Assembly: GCF_002102355.1 (NCBI RefSeq)
Contig: NZ_LQPT01000076.1
Location: 1 to 64,000 of the forward strand
Direction of reading: 5' to 3'
Source: Mycobacterium sherrisii
GTDB taxonomy: Bacteria > Actinomycetota > Actinomycetes > Mycobacteriales > Mycobacteriaceae
DNA length: 64,000 nt
Within the stretch, counting starts at the first letter, position 1; every line of letters begins with the position of its first letter. Positions 37,134 through 46,041 of this stretch are shown here, one piece after another. Both the position numbers and the translations under genes were made by a program. The notes under the pieces were generated by a model that saw only the letters and a program-made list of their open reading frames with translations, was not told the DNA's origin and ran no database searches.

Positions 37134-37936
37134 GTGCCCGGCCGAGTCCGTTCCGGACCGATCTTCTGCAGGACAAGGTGGCTCTGGTTACCGGTGGGGC
37201 GACGGGCCTGGGCTTGGAGGTCGCCCGGGTCCTGGGCAATCACGGCGCTCGCGTGGCGATCTGCAGCCGCAAGGAGCCCAATCTGCAGGCCGCGGTAAAA
37301 ACCCTGCGGCACGAGGGGATTGAAGCGATTTACGGCAGCTGCGATGTCCGGCGCCCCGAAGAGGTCACCGCCGTCGTCGAGCAGGTGTTGGCCACCTTCG
37401 GGCGACTCGACGTGGTGGTCAACAACGCCGCCGGAAATTTTCCGGTGCCGATCAGTGAACTCAGCCCCAACGGATTCAAAGCGGTCGTCGACATCGACCT
37501 GGTCGGCACGTTCAACGTATCCAAAGCGGCCTACGAGCTTTGGCTGCGCGATCACGGTGGTGCCGTGGTGAACATCAGTGCGGCGATCCAATACCGCGGT
37601 ATGGCGTTGCAAGCGCATGTCGTTTCGGCCAAGGCCGGCGTCGACGCGTTGAGCCGCGCTTGTGCGATCGAATGGGGCCCCAGCGGAGTCCGCGTCAATG
37701 TGGTCGCCCCCGGAGCGATGTCGGGCACCGAGGGGGTCCGGCGAATCGCCGGCGACGGCCAGCACCGTGCGATCCAAAATCCGCTGCGGCGTCCCGGCTC
37801 CACCACCGAGATTGCCGAAGCGGTGCTGTACTTGGCCAGCGACGCCGCTTCCTACGTGACGGGCGCGGTGCTGGTGGTCGACGGCGGGGGTTGGCTCACC
37901 GCCAGCGGTGTGCCTGACCTGCCCGGATATCGCTGA
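37130..37936 (+). CDS. 2,4-dienoyl-CoA reductase-type SDR
   Basis: A 268-residue short-chain dehydrogenase. The cofactor loop is TGGATGLG and NNAAGNF follows. In place of the usual Y-x3-K it has the QAHVVSAKAGVDALSR arrangement, where Lys is kept but Tyr is absent, as in peroxisomal 2,4-dienoyl-CoA reductases; EWGPSGVRVNVVAPG also matches that group. It likely reduces dienoyl-CoA during unsaturated fatty acid oxidation. It is translationally coupled to the CitE-like lyase. Confidence 0.83.
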   Translation: MSARPSPFRTDLLQDKVALVTGGATGLGLEVARVLGNHGARVAICSRKEPNLQAAVKTLRHEGIEAIYGSCDVRRPEEVTAVVEQVLATFGRLDVVVNNAAGNFPVPISELSPNGFKAVVDIDLVGTFNVSKAAYELWLRDHGGAVVNISAAIQYRGMALQAHVVSAKAGVDALSRACAIEWGPSGVRVNVVAPGAMSGTEGVRRIAGDGQHRAIQNPLRRPGSTTEIAEAVLYLASDAASYVTGAVLVVDGGGWLTASGVPDLPGYR

Positions 37937-38055
37937 GCTACGGAAACGCAACCGTCGTATCACAATCTGGGCTCGGACTGTGCCAGCGGATTAGGTGTTT
38001 TGCCCCGGTTCGCATTATTCTTGCGCGCGGCTCATTGTCGACTCAGGAAAAGCAG

Positions 38056-38316
38056 ATGCTTATTCAGTCCACTCTGCGACGGGTGCAGTCGCCGCGCAGC
38101 TCTTCTCGTGTGACCTTTCCCAAGGTCGGTCAGTGTTTCGACGTCGAAATCACCCGCGAGACCGACGGGTGGCTCATCCGTATTCCGGAGATCGCCGCCA
38201 TGGCCCGCGCCAGCCGCCGTGCCACGGTCGACCAGGTGGCCCGCGAATGCATCGCGGCCCGCACCGGAATCCCGATGGGCTACATCATCGTCTATGTGAC
38301 GAAAGAGACCTGCTAG
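38056..38316 (+). CDS. HicB-like small protein
   Basis: An 86-residue protein with a HicB-type antitoxin-like fold: FDVEITRETDGWLIRIPEI (partial RNase-H-like strands) and AARTGIPMGYIIV. No HicA toxin is adjacent, so it is an orphan. Homologues of this size are common in mycobacteria and sometimes mislabelled. ATG at 38056 follows AGGAAAAG. Confidence 0.65.
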   Translation: MLIQSTLRRVQSPRSSSRVTFPKVGQCFDVEITRETDGWLIRIPEIAAMARASRRATVDQVARECIAARTGIPMGYIIVYVTKETC

Positions 38317-38356
38317 CACCGCGATTCGCCGCTTCGGCGACCACGCCGACCGCGAC

Positions 38357-40879
38357 TCACATGGTCACGGTCAGCGGCCACACCTTCCAGATGTCGTCGC
38401 AGTATTCGGCGATCGCGCGATCCGACGAGAACTTGCCGCTGCGCGCGGTGTTGAGGATCGACATCTTCGTCCAGGACTCCCCGTCCTGCCATGCCGCGCT
38501 CACTCGCGCCTGGCAGTCGACATAGGACGCGTAGTCGGCGCACACCAGGAAGGGGTCGTCGTAGCGCAGGTTGTCTACCAGCGGCCGAAACACCTCGGTG
38601 TCGCCGTGCGAGAACGTCCCGCCGGCAATCAGATCCAGCACCGCGCGCAGCTCGTCGTTGCCGTCGATGTAGTCCGCGGGGCGGTAACCGCCGGCCTTCA
38701 ACGCTTCGACCTCGTCGACGGTCAGCCCGAACAAGAAGAAGTTTTCCGCGCCGGCCTCCTCGCGGATCTCGACGTTGGCCCCGTCGAGTGTGCCGACCGT
38801 CAGGGCGCCGTTGATCATGAACTTCATGTTGCCGGTGCCCGAGGCCTCTTTGCCGGCCGTGGAGATCTGCTCGGAGACGTTCGCGGCGGGATAGATCAGA
38901 TGTGCGTTCTGCACGTTGAAGTTCGGGATGAACGCGACCTTGAGCGACTTGTTGACTTCCGGGTCGTTGTTGATCGTTTCGGCGACGGCGTTGATCAACT
39001 TGATGATCCGCTTGGCCAGAAAGTAGCCGGGGGCTGCTTTGCCCCCGAAGATGAACGCCCGCGGGGGAATCGAGAGCTCCGGGTTCTGCTTGAGCCGGTA
39101 GTACAACGCGATGATGTGCAGCACGTTGAGGTGCTGACGCTTGTACTCGTGGATGCGCTTGACTTGAATGTCGAAGATCCATTGCGGGTTCAGCTCGACA
39201 CCTGTTGCCTGGCGGACGAACGCGGCCAGCCGCGCCTTGTTGTTGCGCTTGATGTCTCGCCACTGCTCCCGGAAGGACGAATCGTCGATGAACGGCTCCA
39301 GGCCGCGCAGCTTGCCCAGGTCCGTCAGCCAGCCGTCCCCGATGGTGCGGTCCAGCAGCTCGCGTAGGCCCGGGTTGGACAGCGCCAGGAACCGTCGCGG
39401 CGTCACGCCGTTTGTCTTGTTGCTGAACCGCTCCGGCCACATCTCGTAAAAGTCCTTGAGCACACTGTCTTTCAGCAGCTCAGTGTGCAACGCGGCGACG
39501 CCGTTGATGGCGTGGCTGCCCACGGTGGCCAGGTGCGCCATCCGGACGTTCTTGCCGTTGTCCTCGCCGATCAGCGACATCCGGCGGACCCGGTCGGCGT
39601 CGCCGAGAAAGCGGGTCCGGACCTCGTTGAGGAACCGCCGGTTGATCTCGTAGATGATCTCGAGGTGGCGCGGCAGGGACTGGCCGAACATCTCCAGCGG
39701 CCAGGTCTCGAGGGCTTCCGGCAGCAGGGTGTGGTTGGTGTAGGCGAAGGTCGCGACGGTGATCTCCCACGCCTCCTCCCATTCGAGGAGCCGCTCGTCG
39801 ACCAGTAGTCGCATCAGCTCGGCGACTCCGATCGAGGGGTGAGTGTCGTTGAGCTGCAACGCGAATCGCTGGGGAAGCTCCCGGACGGACACGTCGGCGA
39901 GATCGTCCATGATGTGCAGGACGTGCTGCAACGAACAGGACACGAAGAAGTGCTGCTGCAGCAGGCGCAGCCGCTTGCCGGCCTCCGGTTCGTCGTTGGG
40001 GTAGAGCACCTTGGTGACCGTCTCCGAGGTGACTTCGTCCTCGACCGCCTTGTAGTAGTCGCCGGTGTTGAAGGCGTCCAGCGCAAACGACTTGACGGCT
40101 CGCGCGCTCCACAGGGTCAGGACGTTGCAGGTGTTGACGCCGTAGCCCTGGATGGGCGTGTCATACGCGACGCCCTTGAGCAGCAGTCCGGGTACCCACC
40201 GGGACCGCTCGCGCCCGGTGTCGTCGGTGTAACGCTCGACGTAACCGCCCCACTTGACCAAATAGTTGACGTCGGGTTTGGCGATTTCCCAAGGGTTTCC
40301 ACGGTCCAGCCAGTTGTCGGTCTGCTCTACCTGCCAGCCGTCGTGGATCTCCTGGTCGAAAATGCCGAACTCGTAACGGATGCCATACCCGATCGCCGGG
40401 CGCTCCAAGGTGGCCAGCGAGTCCAGATAGCACGCGGCCAGCCGACCCAGACCGCCATTGCCCAGACCCGGCTCCTCCTCGCACGCCAGCACCTCGTCGT
40501 AGTTCTGACCCATTGCCGCCAGCGCGGCTCGGGCCGCGCGTTCCAAGCCCAGATTCAGCAGGTTGTTGCCCAGCTGGGGGCCCATCAGAAACTCCGCCGA
40601 CAGGTAGCAGGTCACCTTGCGGCCGAGGTCGAGGGAGGTCTGTGTCGAGGCCACCCGTCGGTCCTGCATGCGGTCACGCACGGCCAGCGCGAGGGCCCGG
40701 TAGTAGTGCTCGGGCCGCAGCGCGGCCGCCGGGCGGCCGATCGAGTAGCGCAAGTGATCGGCGATCGCCCGCTGCAACGCGGCGGCCTGCATACCGGTGC
40801 GGGTGGGTTCGACCAGGTCGACCCGCACGCTGGCGGCCGCTCCGTCCGACGGGTTCTGAGATTGATAGAGATCGGTCAT
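38357..40879 (-). CDS. glgP: Glycogen/maltodextrin phosphorylase
   Basis: An 840-residue GT35 phosphorylase that releases glucose-1-phosphate from glycogen. The pyridoxal-phosphate lysine sits in EASGTGNMKFMINGA; other conserved blocks are CEEEPGLGNGGLGRLAACYLDSLA (seen as EPGLGNGGLGR), LNDTHPSIGVAELMR, NGVTPRRFLALSNPGL and QVKRIHEYKRQHLN. Length is normal and no lesion is seen. The ATG at 40879 starts MTDLYQSQ. Pgm at 21.7 kb would use the product. Confidence 0.95.
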   Translation of the reverse strand: MTDLYQSQNPSDGAAASVRVDLVEPTRTGMQAAALQRAIADHLRYSIGRPAAALRPEHYYRALALAVRDRMQDRRVASTQTSLDLGRKVTCYLSAEFLMGPQLGNNLLNLGLERAARAALAAMGQNYDEVLACEEEPGLGNGGLGRLAACYLDSLATLERPAIGYGIRYEFGIFDQEIHDGWQVEQTDNWLDRGNPWEIAKPDVNYLVKWGGYVERYTDDTGRERSRWVPGLLLKGVAYDTPIQGYGVNTCNVLTLWSARAVKSFALDAFNTGDYYKAVEDEVTSETVTKVLYPNDEPEAGKRLRLLQQHFFVSCSLQHVLHIMDDLADVSVRELPQRFALQLNDTHPSIGVAELMRLLVDERLLEWEEAWEITVATFAYTNHTLLPEALETWPLEMFGQSLPRHLEIIYEINRRFLNEVRTRFLGDADRVRRMSLIGEDNGKNVRMAHLATVGSHAINGVAALHTELLKDSVLKDFYEMWPERFSNKTNGVTPRRFLALSNPGLRELLDRTIGDGWLTDLGKLRGLEPFIDDSSFREQWRDIKRNNKARLAAFVRQATGVELNPQWIFDIQVKRIHEYKRQHLNVLHIIALYYRLKQNPELSIPPRAFIFGGKAAPGYFLAKRIIKLINAVAETINNDPEVNKSLKVAFIPNFNVQNAHLIYPAANVSEQISTAGKEASGTGNMKFMINGALTVGTLDGANVEIREEAGAENFFLFGLTVDEVEALKAGGYRPADYIDGNDELRAVLDLIAGGTFSHGDTEVFRPLVDNLRYDDPFLVCADYASYVDCQARVSAAWQDGESWTKMSILNTARSGKFSSDRAIAEYCDDIWKVWPLTVTM

Positions 40880-41026
40880 ATGAGTCCTAGTCCCTAGACG
40901 TGGTGGCAGTATCGCATCGATCCGCCCGGCTCGGCGTGGTTCGCAGTGTGGCACCGGTGGTTGCCCAACAAGCACGCATTTGACGACCGGCGCGTGAACG
41001 TAATCTCACGGTCTGGCCCAGCGTCC

Positions 41027-42098
41027 CTAGTCGAAGACGACCACGGCGCGTCCCACCACGTCACCGCGGCCCAGCGCCTCGAGATGGTCGTTGATGTCGT
41101 CAAAATCGACCGGAACGATGTGGTGCTTGATCAATCCCTGGCCGGCGAGGGCGAGGACTTCGGTCAGATCGTTGTGATTGCCCCAAAACGATCCGGAGAA
41201 CGACTTCTCGCCGCTGACGAAGGGGAAGACGGGAACTTGGGCGTGCTGCCCGATCAGGCCGACACAGGTCAATGCGCCTTCCCTCGACAGAATCGAAAAC
41301 CCAAGTTCCAGTGATTCTTTGGCGCCCGCGCAGTCCAACACCGCGTCGACATCCCGTCGGCCGGTCAGGTTCTGCAGCCCGCTTTGCACCTGTTCGGCGG
41401 TCTTGCCTCGGGTGTTGACGGTGTGGTGGGCACCGTTTTCCCGGGCGACAGCGAGCTTGTCGTCGCTGCGGGCGAAGGCCACGACCGTCGCTCCGCCGGC
41501 AAGCAGCCTGGCGTACTGCACCCCGTAACCGCCGAGACAGCCGATGCCGTTGACGACGACCGTGCGGCCGGCGCCGAGTTTCCCGGTTGCCTGCAGCTTC
41601 TTCATGCCTCGGTAAGGGGTCAGGCCGGCGTCGGTCAGGGGGGGCCTGCGTTTGGGGAGTGTGGCCGGCCTGCTCCGGGACGGGGATGACATGCCGATAG
41701 TGGACGGGCATGTACTCGGCAAACCCGCCGGGTGGCCCGAACCCTGCGAGCTGACCGTCCGCGCACAGCTGCTCGTTGCCTTCGCGGCATTGCCGGCATC
41801 GCCCGTCACCCCAGTTGGGGTTGACGACGACCGGCGTTCCCTCGGCCAGCCCGGACGATGCCGGCACCTCGGCGCCAACCGCGTGCACGCGTCCCGCCAC
41901 CTCATGACCCGGCGTGATGGGGAACGAGAGCGGAAAGCCTGCCTCGAAGTAGCCGTCGATCAGCTGAAAATCACTGCGGCACATGCCCGCTGCGGCAACC
42001 TTGAGCAAGACTTCTTCGCGACCGAAGCGGGGTACCTCGATCTCCTCGAGGCGTAGGGGTTGGTGGTATCCGTGCATCCGGGCCGCCCGCATCTTCAC
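41027..42098 (-). pseudogene. Zinc-type alcohol dehydrogenase, frameshifted in a C7 run
   Basis: A medium-chain alcohol dehydrogenase broken by one frameshift. The first frame has MCRSDF (zinc Cys), PGHEVAGRVHAVG and the structural-zinc Cys cluster CRQCREGNEQLC through VIPVPEQAG. The second frame continues PLTDAGLTPYRGMKKL, the Rossmann loop VNGIGCLGGYG, and DCAGAKESL to the end. The join is a run of seven G on the plus strand (41638-41644); six would give one protein of about 356 residues. The GTG start follows GAGAGGGG. Real decay and homopolymer error are both possible. Confidence 0.85.
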
Positions 42099-42232
42099 GA
42101 AGATCCCCTCTCGGCGCGCTGGTATCAGACCGCGGCCGGCGCGATTGAGACATGTTGCGAGCCAGCAGCTTTGCTGCTGACAATGCCAGCAAATCCGCGC
42201 ACTGGCAACTTCTAGTTTGCGACGCGGCGTGC

Positions 42233-42940
42233 CTAGCCGGTCACCGTCATCTGGTCGTCTCCGCTGTCCCAGGAACGGATGAAGACGTCGATCGGGACCT
42301 GCTCGTCGCGGCCCTGCTCGCTGCCGCTGTCGTTGAGGTGCACGCCGGCCGCGGTGTCGACGCCGGTCAGCACCACCGCATGATTGGCCTGCGGATCGCC
42401 GTTGGAATCTTCGTCTTCGACGGGTTCACCCCAGATGATTTCGGCGTTGACAGCGGCAATTACTTTGCGGCCCAAGGCCAGATCCTGCTCCATCGCCGTC
42501 ATACCGGTGGGCAGCCGCGTCTTGGCGACACTGTCTCTGTCGGTGGTCACGGCGTGGATTCCATAGAGCCCAAGCAGCGTCGGTTCGTCGTCGAAGGACG
42601 TGCCCGCACCGGTGTGGTGTTTCCGGGGCTTGGTATAGATCGGACCAGGGTGAACGCTGCTGGGTGTCGACTGGGCCAGCGCGACTATCTCGTGTTCCGT
42701 GGGCTGGCGGCCGGTCAGTTCACCGACCACGTCGGCGACGGCCATCTCGACGCAGTCGTCGTCGTAGCGCTGGTACCGCCAGAACGGCGCCGCCGCGGCG
42801 GGGTCGCCGTAGCGCATGCCGCTCGGCTGGTCGGGAGCACCGGGTGAGCCCTGCGCGGTGCCGGTCGTGAGCGCCAGCGCGGCCACGCCGGTCAGGACGG
42901 CAATGACGGGCCTGCGGGGCGCGGTCGCAATCCGGATCAT
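42233..42940 (-). CDS. Secreted C39-like cysteine peptidase-fold protein
   Basis: A 235-residue exported protein. A signal peptide (RRPVIAVLTGVAALALTTGTAQG) is followed by a papain-like C39 domain: YDDDCVEMAVADVVGELTG contains the likely catalytic Cys with an Asp-rich lead, and ANHAVVLTGVDTAAGVHLNDSG provides His and Asp. Such proteins in actinobacteria are of unknown substrate. ATG at 42940 gives a clean signal peptide. Confidence 0.75.
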   Translation of the reverse strand: MIRIATAPRRPVIAVLTGVAALALTTGTAQGSPGAPDQPSGMRYGDPAAAAPFWRYQRYDDDCVEMAVADVVGELTGRQPTEHEIVALAQSTPSSVHPGPIYTKPRKHHTGAGTSFDDEPTLLGLYGIHAVTTDRDSVAKTRLPTGMTAMEQDLALGRKVIAAVNAEIIWGEPVEDEDSNGDPQANHAVVLTGVDTAAGVHLNDSGSEQGRDEQVPIDVFIRSWDSGDDQMTVTG

Positions 42941-43059
42941 CCACCAAGGTTCGGTCACCGACCTCCACGAATTCTTGGAGCGCTGCTGTGGTCCCGGCAT
43001 ACGCGCACCGACTGGGGCGGCGCCTGCTCGCCTGAACGGACGGCATCGTCAATGCGCGG

Positions 43060-43383
43060 TCAATGCGCGCCGGACAGATTCAACGTGACCACCCCGGCGA
43101 TGATCAGCCCGACCCCAACGACCTTGGCCGCGGAAATCGGGGAGCCCAGAAAGACCACCGCGATCAACACGATGACGGCAGTGCCGATCGCCGACCATAA
43201 CGCGTAGGCGACATCGGTCTGCATGCCGCGTTGGATCGACCACGCCAGCAGTGCGAATGACGTGCCGTAGCCGGCCAGGCAGAACAAGGTCGGCGCCAGG
43301 CGGGTGAATCCTTCGGTGCTCTTGAGCAGGCTGGTCGACACCACTTCGGTGAAGATCGCGCCGAGCAGAAGCAGATACGTCAA
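43060..43383 (-). CDS. mmr: Small multidrug resistance transporter Mmr/EmrE
   Basis: A 107-residue SMR protein with four helices. The essential membrane Glu is E13 in GAIFTEVVSTSLLK; GYGTSFALLAWSI and TDVAYALWSAIGTAVIVLI follow as in M. tuberculosis Mmr (Rv3065). It exports cationic dyes and drugs in exchange for protons. The TTG start is fixed by AAGGAGG just upstream. Confidence 0.93.
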   Translation of the reverse strand: MTYLLLLGAIFTEVVSTSLLKSTEGFTRLAPTLFCLAGYGTSFALLAWSIQRGMQTDVAYALWSAIGTAVIVLIAVVFLGSPISAAKVVGVGLIIAGVVTLNLSGAH

Positions 43384-43456
43384 CGCGCCTCCTTGCGTGG
43401 TTGTGCATGAATCTGTCTACACCACCCGGTCGCGGCGCGGCCGTAACGTTAGTCGG

Positions 43457-43876
43457 ATGACGACGAATCTCGATGATCGCCTGGGCCGCCTGACGCCCGC
43501 CGTGCTGAGCCTGTTCCGGTTGGTATACGGATTCTTGTTCGCGGCGTCCGGCTCGATGAACCTGTTCGCCTGGCCGGTGCATCCCGGCATGCCCGTTGTG
43601 GTGGGTGGTTGGCCCGGCTGGTATGCGGGGCTCATCGAATTCGTCGCGGGACTACTCATTGCGGCCGGATTGTTCACTCGCGCAGCGTCATTCGTAGCCT
43701 CAGGTGAAATGGCCGTCGCCTACTTCTGGATGCATCAACCGCACGCGTTATGGCCGGTCGGCGCGCCACCCGCCGGCAACGGGGGCCTTCCCGCGATCCT
43801 GTTCTGCTTCGGTTTCTTCCTGTTGGTGTTCGCCGGCCCGGGCAGCTACTCGGTCGACGCCTGGCGCCGGCGGTGA
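43457..43876 (+). CDS. DoxX-family membrane protein
   Basis: A 139-residue protein with four helices and DoxX features: SLFRLVYGFLFAASGSMNLF, GLIEFVAGLLIAAGLFTRAASFVASGEMAVAYFW and the final GPGSYSVDAWRRR. DoxX-like proteins are linked to redox and thiosulfate metabolism. It is divergent from mmr and convergent with the HD gene, one base apart. Confidence 0.87.
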   Translation: MTTNLDDRLGRLTPAVLSLFRLVYGFLFAASGSMNLFAWPVHPGMPVVVGGWPGWYAGLIEFVAGLLIAAGLFTRAASFVASGEMAVAYFWMHQPHALWPVGAPPAGNGGLPAILFCFGFFLLVFAGPGSYSVDAWRRR

Positions 43877-43877
43877 A

Positions 43878-44513
43878 TCAGTCGCCCCAGCGGCCCTGCG
43901 CCGCCCCCAATTCCAGCAGCGTGATGCCATCGGCAGTGCGCTCGCGCAGCACTTGGTAGGGGAACGTGTACGGCGGCGCCGCCTCGGGGCTGCGTTGGGC
44001 ATGAACGGCAATCGCGTCCAGCAGCGTGCGCGCCATGGACAACCGGGGGTAGCGGTCGTGGATCGCAGCGGCGGTCCCGTCGTCGATGAACTCCGCGTCG
44101 CGGCCGAAATCGACGCCCACGCCGCTGCGGACCAGGTGGCACAGCGCGCCGCGCCGGTCGGCAATGCCCATCGAGGTGTGCAGGGCGATGGCCTCCCACA
44201 CCCCGTCGACCAGTGCGCGATCGCAGCCGTGCTCGGTCAGCAGGGCGGCGGCCAGGTCCGCGCCCTCGACCTCGAATCGTTGTTTGCCGGGAGCCGCGGA
44301 GCCGGCGCCCAGGTCATGCAGCACGCAGCCGAGGAACAGGGCGTCCGGGTCATAGTCGGATCGTGCGAGCATCCCCTCGTGCTCCGCGACCAACTCGGCG
44401 AACAGGTAACTGCGCACGCTGTGATTGAAGATCGACGGCGACTCGGTCGACTGCGCCAACCGGATCGCGGCCCGGGCGATCAAGGTGTCGGGGAGAACTG
44501 AAATTGCCTGCAT
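43878..44513 (-). CDS. HD-domain metal-dependent hydrolase (cyanamide-hydratase-like)
   Basis: A 211-residue HD-superfamily protein. FNHSVRSYLFAELVAEHEG and FLGCVLHDLG carry the His and His-Asp metal ligands, and RFEVEGADLAAALLTEHG with IALHTSMGIADR completes the site. This arrangement is close to the cyanamide/urea-type HD group. The substrate is unknown. The ATG at 44513 is the best start. Confidence 0.8.
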   Translation of the reverse strand: MQAISVLPDTLIARAAIRLAQSTESPSIFNHSVRSYLFAELVAEHEGMLARSDYDPDALFLGCVLHDLGAGSAAPGKQRFEVEGADLAAALLTEHGCDRALVDGVWEAIALHTSMGIADRRGALCHLVRSGVGVDFGRDAEFIDDGTAAAIHDRYPRLSMARTLLDAIAVHAQRSPEAAPPYTFPYQVLRERTADGITLLELGAAQGRWGD

Positions 44514-44877
44514 GCCGACCACGCTAGGGTGGGCCCCCGCCGTGTTGTGAGTGTCTAAAACGACTCGCTCCCCACGATTTGGGCCAAGCCGGCGGGGTGG
44601 ATCAAGACCGCGGATATCGACCTGTTCACCGAAGCCGCGTACTGCTGTGCACGGGCGGTCCGAACACCATGACCGGGCGCATCGCGCACCCCCAATCCGT
44701 CCTCGCCGAGGCAGGCTGGCTCCAGCCAGCCGCCCGATGGTCGAAGTCGCCGGCGAATCTCGGTTGGCGGACGAGCCGGTCGTCGGTCCGCTCGCCGAAA
44801 TCGAGCGGTGATCGACTGCGATTCCCGGCCATACCAACGCAAATCGGTTGCGGCGTGCGGGGGCGATGGTGAACTAG
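44514..44877. other. Intergenic region
   Basis: About 364 bases between the HD gene and a small secreted protein gene. The frames here show no domain or coding character that I trust. No repeat or RNA gene is seen. Confidence 0.5.
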
Positions 44878-45129
44878 TCAGCCGCACCGAATGAAGATGT
44901 TCTGGCAGTACATGCCGACACCGTCCCAGTTTTTCTCCACCGGCCGCCCCCGGTTGGCCGGATTGGTGAATATCGACGGGCCTTCCACTTTCAGCCATTC
45001 GTTGAGGGAGGGGGGCACCATCGGGGTGCCGGGGTCGTCGTCGGGCTGCGCATGCGCCACGCCGGTGCCGAGGAGCACGACGCCGAACGCCCCGGCCGCT
45101 GCCGCGCGAGTGTAGGAACGAGATTTCAT
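44878..45129 (-). CDS. Small secreted protein
   Basis: An 83-residue exported protein with a signal peptide (AAAAGAFGVVLLGTGVAHA) and a mature part of about 55 residues containing SLNEWLKVEGPSIFTNP and two Cys near the end (YCQNIFIRCG), probably a disulfide. Mycobacteria have families of such small disulfide-bonded secreted proteins. Function unknown. It is divergent from the MspA-like porin gene. Confidence 0.7.
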   Translation of the reverse strand: MKSRSYTRAAAAGAFGVVLLGTGVAHAQPDDDPGTPMVPPSLNEWLKVEGPSIFTNPANRGRPVEKNWDGVGMYCQNIFIRCG

Positions 45130-45294
45130 CGCCGCCCCTCTCTCCGTCGTATGTCCGCGATTCTAGCGGCGCGGCGGCCGCGTGGGGCAACGCCAGCGTG
45201 CCGAATGCACATCGCATAACAGTTACGAACACACAACGACTTCACCCGGCGACCCACCGAGTCCGGCGGGTTGCCCGTCGCGGCCCATAGGTTG

Positions 45295-46002
45295 ATGTCT
45301 GTGAGGGGGATCACCCTGATAGCACGTCGCGGTGCGGCACTGGCCGTGTGCGCCGTCGTGTCGGTGACGGCCGCCGGCCCGGCGGGCGGTGAGCCGGACG
45401 CCGAGCCCGCCGGCGCCACCGCGCCCGCCACCGATGGGCGGGTGCCCTCCAACCCGCCTACCATCATCGACACGCCCGACGGCTGGCGATTGGGACTGGG
45501 CGCCAAGGACGAGTCGCACGTTCCGATTGCGCCGTTGACCACCGCCCTTTCGTCGCGCGAATACCTATCCAGCGGAACATTCGTCGGCTCGCTGACCGGA
45601 CCGGAGCCGGCGCAAGGTCTGCTCGAGGTGGGGTTCGAAATCGGCTGCGGCATCGACATGAGCACCTCCAACGGCGTCGAGCTCGGTGGCGCGGCCGGCA
45701 TCGGCCCAACACTCGGAACGACGGCACTGTTGCCCGGCGTGGCGACGGGGCTGGTGCCCCTGGTTTCGGCACCGGTGGAAGGCACCATCAACATCGGGCT
45801 CAAACCCGGCTTCGTGGTTGTGGTGCCGGTCAACAAAAAGCAGTTCAGGGGCTCCAACCCGTGGGTGATGATCAGTAAGTTCCACGTCAAGATCGACGGT
45901 TGCGTGGGCCAGTCGTTCATTCGCTCCTACGCGACCCTGACCCGGGTGACCGATCTGTCCGACGTGGTGCTGTCCTACGTCGGTGTGACGACCGCGGTTT
46001 AG
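45295..46002 (+). CDS. MspA-family porin
   Basis: A 235-residue exported protein. A signal peptide ends near GPAGG; the mature part shows MspA-type features: GWRLGLGAKDE, PLTTALSSREYLSSGTFVGSLTG, LEVGFEIGCGIDMST and a C-terminal run of amphipathic strands ending VLSYVGVTTAV. MspA porins form octameric channels in the outer membrane. Two Cys (GCGIDM, DGCVGQ) are unusual for the M. smegmatis type but common in slow-grower relatives. ATG 45295 and GTG 45301 are both possible starts. Confidence 0.83.
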   Translation: MSVRGITLIARRGAALAVCAVVSVTAAGPAGGEPDAEPAGATAPATDGRVPSNPPTIIDTPDGWRLGLGAKDESHVPIAPLTTALSSREYLSSGTFVGSLTGPEPAQGLLEVGFEIGCGIDMSTSNGVELGGAAGIGPTLGTTALLPGVATGLVPLVSAPVEGTINIGLKPGFVVVVPVNKKQFRGSNPWVMISKFHVKIDGCVGQSFIRSYATLTRVTDLSDVVLSYVGVTTAV

Positions 46003-46041
46003 CCGCGGGGGGTGCCGGCTGGCCCGGTGGGTCCGTCCCGC

